This document shows positions 13,101 through 25,214 of a stretch of 64,000 nt of DNA, in pieces. The translations under genes and the position numbers were made by a program. Under the pieces are notes generated by a model. It was not told the origin of the DNA. It saw only the letters and a program-made list of their open reading frames with translations, and did not search any database. Location of the stretch: contig NC_054867.1 in NCBI RefSeq assembly GCF_018320785.1, forward strand, positions 33,359,855-33,423,854. The letters are read 5' to 3'. Position 1 is the stretch's first letter. Each line of letters starts with the position of its first letter. Origin of the DNA: Cheilinus undulatus (Eukaryota; Chordata; Actinopteri; Labriformes; Labridae).

Positions 13101-14879
13101 TAAAGGTGTGGTTCATCTTGCCTTAACATTGCAGCAGTGGAAACTTCAACAAGATGAAAGAAGAAAAAGCCTGAAGAGCTCTTGGAAGAGGCCAGGTCCA
13201 ACACAGGATGGGTCTCTGGGAGGCATGATCTGTATGTAAAACCAGCATAAATCCTCTGTTAGTTGATGATTTGCAGTGCTTGTATCGTGGAATCTGTTTC
13301 AGTATTTGTCTCACGCTAGGGAAATAGATATTTTTGGTGTGTCCTTACAGAAAGTCAAGAAGAGGAGGAGATAAACAGTGAAGTTTACAGAGCTGAGAAA
13401 CACTTGTTATCCTGCTGTGGTACACCTTAGCACAGGGGTTTGATATCTGCATCCTCTAGTGGAAGGACAGTGTCACTACAACACCCTAAATCAAACACTT
13501 GAACCAAGATTGGTTAACTTAAAAAAAAACACTGTTGGCCACTGAAGGCCTGACATTATAGTGCAGTTATGATTGTATTTTTTACAGAATATGATATCAA
13601 AGCCTACTATACCATATCTTACAATATAATAAAATACACTACGATTCAATGCTTATAATATGGTGTTACACTATGATCCATACAATACATGGTATGATAC
13701 ATTTTTTTTGCATGCAAGGTTAAATGGCATCCACTGAAGAAAATAAAAAACATCTATGAGGCCATCAGTGTACTGACACACCAATATTTGAGCATACTCT
13801 GCTGGCCTGTCTTACAGAAGAAATAGAGCTTGGAAGCTTGAATTACAAGGTTTTGATTAAAAAAAAATAATACCAGTCTTCTTCTCAAGCTGGTGTGGGA
13901 GGCGAACCATGGAAAGACATCCTTCATATTCTCTCTAAACACTCTCAGGAGTAATCTGAACAACACTGAGCCAGAGTGTTCTGACCATCATCCCCAATGT
14001 TGTAGTGGAGCACATCTGTGTGATGTTTAAGCCTCAAACTCACACAGACCTGCCAACTGTTGAACCTATGGCCATCATGATCATCCAGGGCTCCTTGTTT
14101 GTCAGGCAGGCTATACCACAAGTAAGCCAAGAACAAGAAGCTGTATCAGCTCCAAAACCTGCGGTAACCCTGCCATCCGGTACACGGATACAACTTCAAG
14201 AGGGACAGGTTATTACAGGAATAAACTGTGATCATTAGTGTAGAAGCAGCTCATTCTGTTCCTATTAAGTTGAAAACTCTTTTAACCAGCTGCTCAGACA
14301 AAACTTTCACTTCAAAACTATTTTTCATGTTTCATTCAGGAAACAGTTGGAGATGGACACTATTTATAGATGAGATCACAGTGCTTTTTGGTTCACAATG
14401 CTAATGTTAGCAGTGCTAGCACAGCTAACTTTCAATCCTTTTAGCAGGCTAACATCCACATATCTGAGGGACTTTGTTTAAAAGTGGGAGTAAACCAGCA
14501 CAGCCTGCATCTAAATAGTGTTAAACTGTGCTGTTCCCATGAGATGGTATTGGTGCTGTCGAGTTAAAGAACATTATTCTAGAATTATCATCATTAAGAA
14601 TTATGTTAACAGACTAGTCATTCTGGTGCCGACCACTGAGGGAAAGGACGTTTATTATAGCTAGCAAATGTTTGCATGCATCCCCAGTCCAAATTAGCAT
14701 ACTACTTCTACTATAATGTATAGGCTACTGCATATGAAGCTAACAGTTAGCATGACCTAAAAGCCTGCTACCTCTGCATCATGTGACCTAATCATTACTA
14801 TGTACCCGCTCCAAGCTTTGTTTGTTAAGCTATCAACAAGCATAGGTTGGAAAAAAAAGAAAATATATAGAAACTAGAA
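10111..14879. other. Intergenic stretch without recognised genes
   Basis: No open frame here resembles a known protein. Visible features are a degenerate series of about 20-bp units resembling AGGTGGCTCATTCTTTCTT at about 10690-10880, poly-T runs (11669-11684, 12162-12173), and GCTA/TTAGC-enriched sequence at about 14398-14455 and 14640-14760. Confidence 0.5.
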
Positions 14880-15145
14880 AAGCACTCAGAGATCAAAGAC
14901 CTCCGCCATTAGCCCTATCGCCCAATAGTGAAGAATCCTTTAAAAACATTCCTGGATCCAGACAGTGATCCGGATCACTCCCAAAATCTAATCAGTTCTT
15001 TCTTATGCCGTTTTTGACATTTCCTGAAAATTTCATGAAAATCCGTTCATGACTTTTTGAGTTATGTTGCTAACAAACGAACAAACTAACGAACAAACAA
15101 AAGAACAAACCCACCCGATCACATCACCTCCTTGGCAGAGGTAAT
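14880..15145 (+). mobile_element. 3' end of a non-LTR retrotransposon (dispersed fish repeat)
   Basis: The segment contains GATCCGGATCACTCCCAAAA, then TTCCTGAAAATTTCATGAAA, then an AAC(A/G)AA tandem stretch at about 15067-15108 and a terminal CTTGGCAGAGGTAATAA. I recognise this arrangement from the 3' tails of abundant fish LINE-type repeats. Family assignment is from memory. Confidence 0.55.
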
Positions 15146-15380
15146 AAATCATAGTAAACACATGTTAATTAATGATAGGCTACAGCTACATAGGGGTTAT
15201 CTAACATCATTTGAAATGTATTACAGAAAGTCTTACTTTATATATTTATGCTGCTAGTTGCTTGGCTGGCAAGCTCCACTTTAAGATAGTCTGAGAGCCA
15301 AAATGTGTTGTGAGTTGATTAAGTCTGACCAGTGTACTCTCATTTTGTATTTCTAAATTCTGGTAAATCAAGGGAATTTC

Positions 15381-16620
15381 AAGAGGGGTCTGGCCTCTTA
15401 CAGACAACTACCGTGAGACGCCTCCCACTGTATGTCAGAACGGTATGTTTTAGACCAGGGGTGCCCATTTTCTTTTCAGTGAAGGGCCAAAAATGAATCA
15501 GGGTGGAGGGTTGCGGGCCAAAACTAAACATTCATGTTGCAGTGCATGAAATTAAATGTGCCTATGGCATTATTATGCAAAATAATAACTCATACAGAGT
15601 AATTTTGAAAATGAATTACACTATTCTTGATGGTGTTTCACAGCATGAAATTACTTAACATCCATATGGCACAAATACTAATTGGGCATACCGCATTGAA
15701 ATCAATTTCAGTAAAAAAGTTCTCATGTTCCCAACTATTTTTAAACTTTCTCTTATCAACGTGCCACTACCTCACACGCTCCAACTCTGCCATGACCCCA
15801 GCCTCTTCTCACTGACTTACTCTCTGGTCATGGGCTTCCAGATCTGAGCTGACTGGAGCTCAACAGCGCCACTCTACCCCCGATGTAACACAATGTTAAT
15901 TTGTGGTCAGGAGAGGAAGTTCAACAATAAATAAATATTGAAAGAAATATTTAGACTGCTGGCAGTGGGAAAATAATAATTAAAAAAAAATAAAAAATTT
16001 CGAACATGGGCAGCGGGCCAAAAAATAATAGCTCATGGACCAAAGTTGGCCCGCGGGCCCCAAATTGGACAGCCCTGTTTTAGATTTTTTAAAAATTCAA
16101 CTTTATTAACCGATCTGGCAGTTACATTCGTGAATTGACCGCACTGCAAACATTACAGATCTAAGAGACATTTTATGGGCAAAGGATTTTCCTGTGATTC
16201 CATTATAAAGTAGTTACATGAGCGGTGATTCACTTTAGCTTCGTTGGCTTTAGCTAGAGCTAACTTAGCTACATAAGCTATGTAAGTAAAGTAGCTATGC
16301 TACTTCAGCTTTACAAAATGTTGCTAACATAGCTAACCTAGTGTTGCTAGTTGTAGCTATATTGGCTGTGTAAGCTTTGTTACCTATGTAGCTTTTGTAG
16401 CTAACTTAGTTTTGTTAGCTTCCTTAGCCTTAGCTACATTCCCTGCGTTCGAGTATTTTCATGGAGGACAAGCTTTCTTTCCTGTTTACTTGGCTTCATT
16501 AGACGTTCTGAAATAAATTTTTGTGGGGCAGGTTTCAGACTTCTTACTCTGGTAGTCTAACCCTTAAACTCGGCCACCTGAACCGAAACATAGCCAACTA
16601 TGAATTAAGATTCCTTTAGG
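15381..16620 (+). mobile_element. AGCTAA-rich hAT-like repeat, copy 1 (interrupted)
   Basis: This is collinear with the copies at 46451-47354 and 61486-62500. Shared blocks are GTCTGGC..CTC-TGTGAGAC-TGTCAGAA near the left, ATTCAACTTTAT and CATTCGTGAA.TGACC.CA.TGCAAACATTACAGA at about 16096-16165, an AGCTAA/TTAGC-rich centre (16230-16440), and GT(T/C)TCAGACTT..TAACCCTTA toward the right. A 622-bp hAT MITE is inserted at 15456-16077. Right boundary uncertain. No coding capacity seen. Confidence 0.7.
15456..16077. mobile_element. hAT-type non-autonomous element (622 bp)
   Basis: The ends are CAGGGGTGCCCATTTTC and, inverted, CAGGGCTGTCCAATTTG, followed by GGGCCAAA motifs on both sides. It is flanked by 8-bp target duplications TTTTAGAC (15448-15455) and TTTTAGAT (16078-16085), with 7 of 8 bases matching, as expected for hAT. 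It has no transposase. It is nested in the AGCTAA-rich repeat copy 1. Confidence 0.88.
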
Positions 16621-16831
16621 TCCTCGACTGCTCTGCTTTTAAATGTTACATATGTGGCCCACACAAGCACCGGGGAGAGAGAGCGTTCTGTTTTTATGCC
16701 CCAAAACTTTGGGATTCAGTCCCCCTGGACATTATCCAGCTCCACTGAGGTTTTTAAAAGAAAACTGAAGACACATCTTTTTAATTTGGCTTTTAACATA
16801 CAGTAATTTTTTTCTTTTATATTTTGACCTT

Positions 16832-16870
<39 letters not shown>

Positions 16871-17066
16871 TTAAATCTGTGGTTGTATTTAAATGACTGT
16901 TTAATTTTTGTTTTCTAGTTTTTCTTTTCTCTATTTCTTCAGTTTGTCTTATTGTATTCCTTACTGTCTCTCGCTCTCTCTGGTTTTTATTGATCATTGC
17001 TGTTTGTTCCTTGTAAAGCACTTTGTGCTACATGTCTTATGTATGAAAGGTGCTATACAAATAAGT
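16621..17066 (+). mobile_element. L2-like LINE, 3' end of ORF2 and 3' UTR
   Basis: A decayed reading segment at about 16670-16780 resembles the L2-type ORF2 C-terminus (PKLWDSVPLDI, then FKRKLKTHLF-like). It is followed by an AT-rich 3' UTR with an (ATT)n microsatellite at 16836-16871 and the usual closing motif GCACTTTGTGCTACATG..GGTGCTATACAAATAA. It is 5'-truncated and non-functional. Confidence 0.7.
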
Positions 17067-20000
17067 CAAGTTGAAGTTCTTAGAGACTTGCTGTGACGTC
17101 ACATTTAATGTGACTAGTGTGAAAGTATGTGGTTTATTGTCCTGTCTAACAGCTGGAATAACCTCAAAAGAGCTTTTAACACCTTGACAGCCGGTTTTAG
17201 ACTAATATCCAACATCACCACAAAATACAGTGGTGAGCTGTGTCTAAAAAGTTTAAGCACAGATACATGAATGACTGAATATCAGGAAAACGAACAGAGA
17301 GACAGCAAAGACTCAAGCCCACCTCAGACCTGTGGTGAAACCTCCAACCAGCAGCACATCCTTAGGGGGGTTGTAAAGGAGGCGGACCTTAATGCGACCC
17401 CCACAGTGGAGCTTCAGATGGTTTTACAATGCCGACCATTTCTCTGAAGCGCATTCAGTAGCTGCTGGCTCTCACAGCGACGGTCCCAATGTGCGTAAAA
17501 AGCTACGAGACAAGATAGCCTGATTTTTACATTACTGCTCCAAGGAAGAGAGAATTGACGCACGGAGACAAAGATTGTGATCACCACATTTATTTCACTC
17601 ATCAGAGGAATTAACTCGGAAAGCTTCGTGACAAGAACCCTTGGTAAGATTAAGGAAATCTTATGTAAGAGAAATAAAAAGCATGCTTGAATTAAAGGGA
17701 CAAAACAATGTTTTTTCTTCTGAAAGGACTGTGAAGTATTTTAAACCTTAAAAACAGGGGGATTTTTAATGCCAGGGTGATGTGGCAGCCTAGATATTGT
17801 TAATATTTGAAGCCTATTTGCTCACATGGCACATAGTAAAGAGACATATGGCTTTGTTTCCTATTATGGGGGTTGGTGGGAAAGGAAGAATGGCATGTTT
17901 GGAGCTCCTGCAGTGAGCGCCAAGTCGAGATGTCAGGACCATGTGCCTGAAGGAGAAGGTGACAGATTGTTGTCCATCTATTGTCCGGGTCACTTAGGTT
18001 GCCTTGTAACTGGATCGGACTTCAACTCTTATTGCAACAGGTAAAAGCCTGAAAACCGATTATTAGGAGCCATCTGACGGCTGGACCAATGTGCGACTTA
18101 CACGCAGATTTCACTTCTGTTTGGGCAAAGTGTGGCGCAAGTCTTTCACTTGGAGCGTCTAAAATCCATAACAGCTTCTGCTGAATGAAATTCATTAATT
18201 GAAATGTAATTACACTCTGGCTAAGGTGCACGTGCCATTCAGATCCCAAGTGTCTGAATCGTTTTTCTGCAGTTTTCACCTTTACATGTTGATGGTATCC
18301 AAGCCACATGGCATCGCGTAAACGCAAAGACAATTCTCCACCCACCAGCAAGCGCATTCCCGACTGAACCTAACAGTCCATAATATGCTTTAATTACCGA
18401 TGATCAAACAGAAACGTCTTCAATCTGCGTCAGTAAGCATGTTTTAACAGCAGAAGCTCTAACAGCCGGTAGCAGCCTTTTAAAGCACTTTGCCTTTGTT
18501 ATTGTGGGCTAAATATACTCCTGTGGAGGAAGAGCGCCCTGTGTGGGAAGTTAATGCGGCACATTATCACTCTGCTGCCTGAGCCTTATACATGTGATGT
18601 TGTGTTATTATCAGGGAGCTGACAGAAATGTGAAGTACCCCCTTCTGTTCCCCTCAGGAGTGTATGAGCGGTTGTCCACCTGTGTGTTCGTGCTGTCGTT
18701 GTTTACATAATCGATACGTGCTTGTGATTTGTGCCCCGCTGTTTCTCCTCTTACGCCGAGTGCCATCTGCTTTTTCACCGCACACTGTGTCATGATCAGC
18801 ATATTTCATGCTCCAGTTTTTAGTAGTCACGTTTTAAAGAAATCAAAGTAGTTTTCAAACAAAAAACACCAGTTCAGATATTTCAACCGAAATTTGCAGT
18901 TTACTTATTATTTGATCAATCAGTAAATCAACCAAGCAGTCATTTATGCAGCACCCATCAGACAAGTTTAATTGTAATTCATAGTGCCTCATGAAAAGTG
19001 TAATAAAGAATGATTCAGACACTAACGCCCAGCACTACAGTCAGGGATAACATGATGAAATAAAAAAAAATGGTGGTAAACTTCAGGTGCCTGGCTTTCC
19101 ATCAGCCAGTATTTTATGCACCTTCTATTTGAAACCAGACTGAAAAACACAAAAACATAAAAATAATCTAAAATAGTCTTTGTGCTGGCTAGGAGGAGGT
19201 GGAAAATCTACATTTTTGCAAAAGAAACACATTTGATGACATCCCTGGATGAACACACTGCAGTAAGTATCCAGGGAATTGCACAAGAACTTTATCAAAA
19301 GCACTTCGGTTTTGAAAAAATTGTTCAAAACTCCCTGCTTCTATCAATAAAACCCAGCCTCATTTTGTTTATATCTTCTTTCAAGATGAAGTCTTAGTAC
19401 ACTAAGGCAGCGGGGTGTTAAGCCCATTTTTTTGCAGTGTTTTTTCTTGTGCCATCTATGCTCCTCCTGTTCACTTGTAAACTCACAGAAAAGCAGCGGA
19501 AGGAAAATGCATTCATTTGCATCCCCTTGGGTGGAATTTTAAAAATCTGTGTAAATCTACATACATGAGGATAATCATGTGTGATGCAATGACAAGATAA
19601 TGCTTTAATTATTGCTGCCATTGAGCCAAAACCTCCTATCTCCAAAATCAACACTTTTTAGAGAATGAAAGAAAACTGTATTTTTAAATGAATTTTAATG
19701 CTGAATGGTGAGCATCTTTTTGACATTCATCTTGGTTTAAACTGTATAAATCCCACTGACAGTTATAAAGGGAGAGCAACAGCACTGATTTATGAAAAAG
19801 TAAATATTGCAAAATGGAGATATGAGGTTTTGTCCTGGCGCCAAAAAAGCAAGCCATATAATCTACAGATAATTAGATGTCAGTTTTAACAAAAAAGTTC
19901 AGCAAATTCATGGCTATTAATTTTTACAATAAGTAAACTTAAACCTACCCCCTGCTTTGATCCCATATGTTTCAGGCTTGAAAAATTACTGTATAGAAAT

Positions 20001-21600
20001 AATGGCTCTTTATGCTGATGGTCTGCTTTGCTATTATAGCTCATAAAGACGTGTGTATCAATTTCCGAGTGCTGCATCACCACATGAAAATTCCTCAAGG
20101 GAGCTTAAAGTTTTTAAATGTTTCTGGCTGTCTCATTTATGGCCTTAAGATTATAGCAAGGGTGCAGGAGACTTTCTGTCAACTTTTAAGAAGCTTACAA
20201 GTGTGTTTGGGGTAGCTGGTTCTAATCTTTGACTTTAAAAGCAGCTGATATAGATATGTGATCAATCCCATTTAGTGGTGTTAGTCTGAGGAAAGATGTA
20301 CTGGTGTTCATGTGAGGCTTTGAGCTCAGTTTTTAAAAGATTTTAGAGTATAGTAAAGACTGAAACAGATTCAGACTTACAGATGACCCGTCCAGAGGAC
20401 GTTCCTCTGTGTATTTAAGGCTGTGTATGTGAGGGGGGATGTTTTTGACTTTGTCCCCACTCTTAACACTAACACCCTATATGGGTTTTCATGGTGGGTT
20501 CATCGTAGAGGAGGATGAGCAGATAAGCGCTGCTGTGGTCATTGACCCGGGTATGTGTGGTGATCAAACTGGCCAAGAGTTTAAGGAGGAGCTGGACAGG
20601 TGCGACGTGTGTGTGTGTGTTAGTGTGCAGAGGTCTCTGTTTTATCCATGTGGGAAGCAGCCAGCTGTGCTCTTCTGTCACCCTGAGGAGACCTGTGAAT
20701 ATCTGCGTTTGAGTCAGCTTAAGTGTTAAGTATCAGGCACTCCACAGTTTATTATTATCGTTGTCATGACACTCATAATCTACCAGTCTGGACCTGGCTG
20801 CATCATGTGCTGTTGTCTATTTTTATATTTAAGAGATAGGAAAGGCCTGGCTTCATCACCTTTGTTTATATTGCAAGCACACAAGTGAGGAGATTTCTAA
20901 TGTTGAGGTGGAGAAGAGTTGATGTGATGCTCCAAAGAGAGTGAATAAATGTGTCATTTTTGAAAGACACCTTTCTGGGAAAGAAATTAATGATGCATTC
21001 ATCCTTTTTTTGTTTATCTCTAGTTCAAAGTATGTCTTTCATGCTACTGAGGTTTAGTTTATGGTGCTAAAACTCCCATGAGTGTGTCCCCTGAGGAGCA
21101 ATCCCTGCGAAAAAGTAAGCTCTCACAAAGATGTACGCTGCCTTTAAAGTTCTATGAAGAGCCGCATTATAAGACTCTCAATGACTGAATCAACTAAACA
21201 CCCCTGCCAAGATAAACAAAAAAGCAGTAAATAATCCGGCATGAAAGGGAATTTTACTCACCTTGAGATTTGAAAGCACCTATTTAAGTGGAATAGAAAC
21301 AACCCGTAAACAATGCTGACACTCTGTCGTATGTCCTTGCATTCATTTTGAGTTGCATTTGTTTCATCTTGGCAAAGATGAGTCTAATTCACTCATTTTG
21401 AGCTCTGTTTTTGGTCTCCACCATCCTCTAAAAGAAATACTTGACTCTTTACTGCTCTACATTTTTTCTATGTACTCCAGATTTTGCTATCTTTGGATGT
21501 CTTTAACATGGGGGATAACGGGAATTTTTGTGCCAAGTCAGCATATGCTGCCATACTTAACCTGACCTCACGACTACCCATTCAAACACATTCACTGATG
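17067..21600. other. Intergenic stretch without recognised genes
   Basis: No family-level coding signal was seen. Relatively CpG-containing patches lie at 17330-17620 and 18030-18360 and could include regulatory sequence or an untranslated first exon of slc38a3, but nothing in them is diagnostic. A short GT run is at about 20607-20625. Confidence 0.45.
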
Positions 21601-21654
21601 ACAAGTGTTGCTATGGAGAATTGGCTCAGTATCAGCTCATCTCATCACCAGTGC

Positions 21655-21783
21655 AGCAGTGTGAATTGGAGTTAAGTGTCTTTCCCAAGGACACATCAAC
21701 GTGTGACTGTGGAAGCTTGGGATTGAAACTCACAACCTTCCAGATCTGAAATGACGACTCTACCTACTGAGCCACAGTTGGAC
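21655..21783 (-). mobile_element. tRNA-derived SINE fragment
   Basis: On the minus strand an A-box-like GTGGCTCAGTAGGTAGAG and a B-box-like GGTTGTGAGTTTCAATCCC lie about 30 bases apart. They are followed by GTGTCCTTGGGAAAGACACT, a block common after such heads in fish SINEs. The head has diverged well away from a functional tRNA. Confidence 0.7.
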
Positions 21784-21898
21784 CATAACAGAAAACCAGC
21801 TAGAGTACAATCACTGGGCAGGGAAAGCAAAATCTTGGGTCTGGAACAAGAGTTGTCATGTTTACTAGTGTGAATTTCATAGATAGCAATGACACTGG

Positions 21899-22107
21899 AT
21901 TTTTTTTTAAATGATTGTTTATGGGTCATTTTTGCCTTTATTAGATAGGACAGCTGAGGAGAGACAAGAAACCTGGGGAGGTAGAATGTGGGAAGACATG
22001 TGCCAAACATGTGCTGAGACTGTGAATTGATGCTGAAACCAGTGCATCAAGGACTATAGTCTCTGCCTATAGGCGCCTGCTCCACGGACTGGGCTACACC
22101 AGCACCC
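21899..22107 (-). mobile_element. tRNA-derived SINE
   Basis: Read on the minus strand it starts near 22107 with a degraded tRNA-like head (GTAGCCCAGTCCGTGGAGCAG). It ends with CTATCTAATAAAGGCAAAAA and an A tail (T run at 21900-21908). The tail matches that of the SINE at 9408-9592 (AATAAAGGCA.AAAA), suggesting a related family with a different or diverged head. Confidence 0.7.
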
Positions 22108-24490
22108 TGACCTCAACTGTTAACCTGCAAAATCTCATCAGTACATCCTTGAGTTTGAGTGAACATTTGTGAAAAGTTTAAAGGAAATCCCTCAAAACAT
22201 TAACAAGATATCCCCTACACAAGCAAGGGGTGAACGCAAGACCCAATAATCTTGACCTTTTAACCTCCAAAATGAAATCCCAGAGTCAAAGTAGACATTT
22301 GAGCTGCTCTGTGCACTATTCAGTGTTCTATAACCCTGACTACTGAGTCTTTCCTCCTTCCCTTCACCTCCTTGTCTTGCCTAATCAAAATTGGTTCCCT
22401 TTAACAATCCAGACAGGACATCTCAAGGATTAAGCTGCACAGATTGCTCTAGCTGTGTGAACCCCCACCCTAAAGGATGCTGTAGTGGTGAAATTAATCC
22501 ATCCAATAAACATATGGGTATTTTGAAATCACTTGATCAGTTCATCAGGGGAAAAAGGTAGATTTCAAATGTAAAACAATGAAGGATCTTCTATTATAAT
22601 CCTCCTCTGATCCAGTGTCCAACTGTAACAATAGAACACAACCCTGAGCAGCAGCACCTGTAGCATTTTAATCCAGGCCATCTATCACTAACATGGACAC
22701 CAATGTTGAAATTCCTGAATAGCACATATGTGTGTATTTTCTGATGAGGGGTGTTGGCTTACATGCCTCTGCTTTGCAGTGACCGTAAACAGTCCCTAAA
22801 GTCAGACTGGACCACCATCAACATCTCTCATGAGGCGTGTTTCTTTTGTATACATCAGTGTTTTATGACGCTCGCTTGTAAAGAAAAGCACAAAAACATG
22901 TCACTCAGAGGAGTATGAGTCAATGTGAACTGATCAACGTTGTCATGTCAAAATAGTGATATTTCTGACAAAATCTGTTGTCTTGCTCTATAAAAGCAGC
23001 GGTATGGATTCTGCTGAAGGAGGACAGACCTTTAAGTGCTAGAGCTGCCTGAAATGCATGCCTTGGGTTTAATTGGCCAGTAGTCTATACCACCTGCTGC
23101 CAGCTGTTGGTTATCGGCTTTTTCTGAGAAAAGTGTCCCGCAGCTTGTCAACGTGTCCTCACAGCTAATGAAAGCTAACTGATTCCTTATGTAACTAACA
23201 AGAGAGTATCAGGTTTAAACACGCACTGATTCAAACAGTTTCTTTCACACTTCCCTAAGCATCACCTGTTGTTCTTTGCCTATTAAAGAATCATTTATAG
23301 CACAACATAACAGCTATATATAAACAGATAAGCATGATTTGTTTGTGAAAGGTAACACTTTGTCTACTGGGGTCACAGAAATCATGCAAACTAAAAAATC
23401 TTCGCAGGAGCTTTAAACTTATGTTCCAACTGCACAATCTTCTTTTTGCTCATACTGGGCTGCGAAAAGTGCTTGACCTCCTCCGCCTGAAGGAGAGGGA
23501 GTTCAGGCTAAATGTGATTCTGAGTCATTGTTTTCAAGAGTGTGCAACATCCTCTGAGATGTTCATAGAGTGAAATAAGTTGTGCACTGCTGATATGCAG
23601 CCTGAATACAGATGCTACACAGGTTTATGCAACATTAAGAAGAACTGCCACTGATTAGCAGTGTTATTTAAATGACCTCTTAATTTTCTGCAAACATGTT
23701 CGTCCTTATTCGAGGTTTTACAGCTTCTATAAAGCATATGAAATCCCTGTTTTTTGCTGTGTCCTTTTATGATCCCTTTAATGATTTAGTCTGTGAGCCA
23801 AGAACTATCCAGAGCATGAGGTGAAAGGAGGAAGTCTGCATACAAATCCACACCAACACTTCATCTGGTGTGGGTTATATTTTATTGAATGTTCTGTTGA
23901 CTTTGTTCTAATGGATTTTTTTGTGCCTGATTTGGTGTTTATTATTTACAGCTACTGTAAGTAAATGCTTCTAAATGTCATCAAATGTTGTTCTGCATTT
24001 AAAGCCAGCTCAACCACATGCCAATGACAGAGTGCTGTTTATAGTGTAATACACTATAATGGTGCAGTGAAAGCCATTGTTCTTCCAGAACAGACATCAA
24101 TAACATTCATTTTTATGATTTTCTCCCACTTCAGTTAAGTCTGAGAAAAGATGAAAGTATTTTTTTTCCTTCTGGCTCAGCAGCTGACTTGTGGTATCTT
24201 TTATGTTATGAATCACAGTGGATGGATGTATTGGAGGCACAGCAGAAAGATTAGGGGGCTGCGTGCATTATCAGATAGATAACATATCATTAACAGAATT
24301 TTATTTAACATATATTACATCACTCAAAGTACAAAATAATAACAGAATATAATTAAAATGAAAGATCTAATTAGATAACTTTTGAAAAGAAAATCATAAG
24401 TGCAAAGAAATACAGAATGATTGTAAACAAAAACACGGCATCCTTGTGGAGTGTTTTCTTTGTCGGCCGTGCTTTTCAAAAGTCTCAAAA
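22108..24490. other. Intergenic stretch without recognised genes
   Basis: No coding similarity was recognised. A TATA-like CTATAAAAGCAG lies at about 22988, which alone does not support a promoter call. Confidence 0.45.
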
Positions 24491-24571
24491 CTAAAAACCT
24501 TTTTCATTGGTCAATGAGAGCAGGCATAATCGAAACGATGCTTGTCATTGGTCGGTGAAAAAGGTTTTTAG
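24491..24571. repeat. Palindromic hairpin with ATTGGTC boxes in both arms
   Basis: The arms CTAAAAACCTTTTTCA (24491-24506) and its exact reverse complement (24556-24571) enclose about 50 bases. Within these an ATTGGTC lies next to each arm, in the same orientation. No transposon end was recognised. Confidence 0.75.
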
Positions 24572-24707
24572 ACAGCAGCAGATTTTATGATTTAATTAGA
24601 ACTATAAAGACATTATTTTCAATAAGGTCAAAAGACGGCACAAAAGGCATTCCTTATCATCCAGCAAGGATTTTAAGGAACACTTGGCAACTACACTAGC
24701 TATCCAA

Positions 24708-25214
24708 GCCATGGCTTGGATGCAGCTGCTCGGCCATGGAAACCCATTCCATGAAGCTCTCTACGCACTGTTCTTGAGTTAACCCAAAGGGTTAACTCAT
24801 GAAGTTTGGAGGTCTGTAGCGACTGACTCTGTGGAAAGTTGGCGACCTCTGCGCACCATGCCACTCAGCATCTGCTGACCCTGCTCTGTCATTTTACGTG
24901 GCCTACCACTTCGTGGCTGAGTTGCTGTTGTTCCCAATCGCTTCCACTTTGTTATAATACCACTGACAGTTGACTGTGGAATATTTAGGAGCGAGGAAAT
25001 TTCATGACTGGACTTGTTGCACAGGTGGCATCATATCACAGCACCACACTGGAGTTCACTGAGCTCCTGAGAGTGACCCATTCTTTCACAAATGTTTGTA
25101 GAAACAGTCTGCATGCCTAGGTGCTTGAGTTTATACACCTGTGGTCATGAAAGTGATTGGAACACCTGATTTCAATTATTTGGATGGGTGAGTGAATACT
25201 TTTGGCAATATAGT
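24708..25214 (-). mobile_element. Tc1/mariner-type transposon, 5' half
   Basis: Read on the minus strand, it begins at the terminal TATATTGCCAAAAGTATTCA near 25214. It continues through a 5' UTR into the N-terminal DNA-binding part of a Tc1 transposase (a first segment like MGHSQELSEL, then CNKSSHEISSLLNIPQSTVS). It ends abruptly at about 24708 before the catalytic domain. Several nonsense changes make it inactive. Confidence 0.8.
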
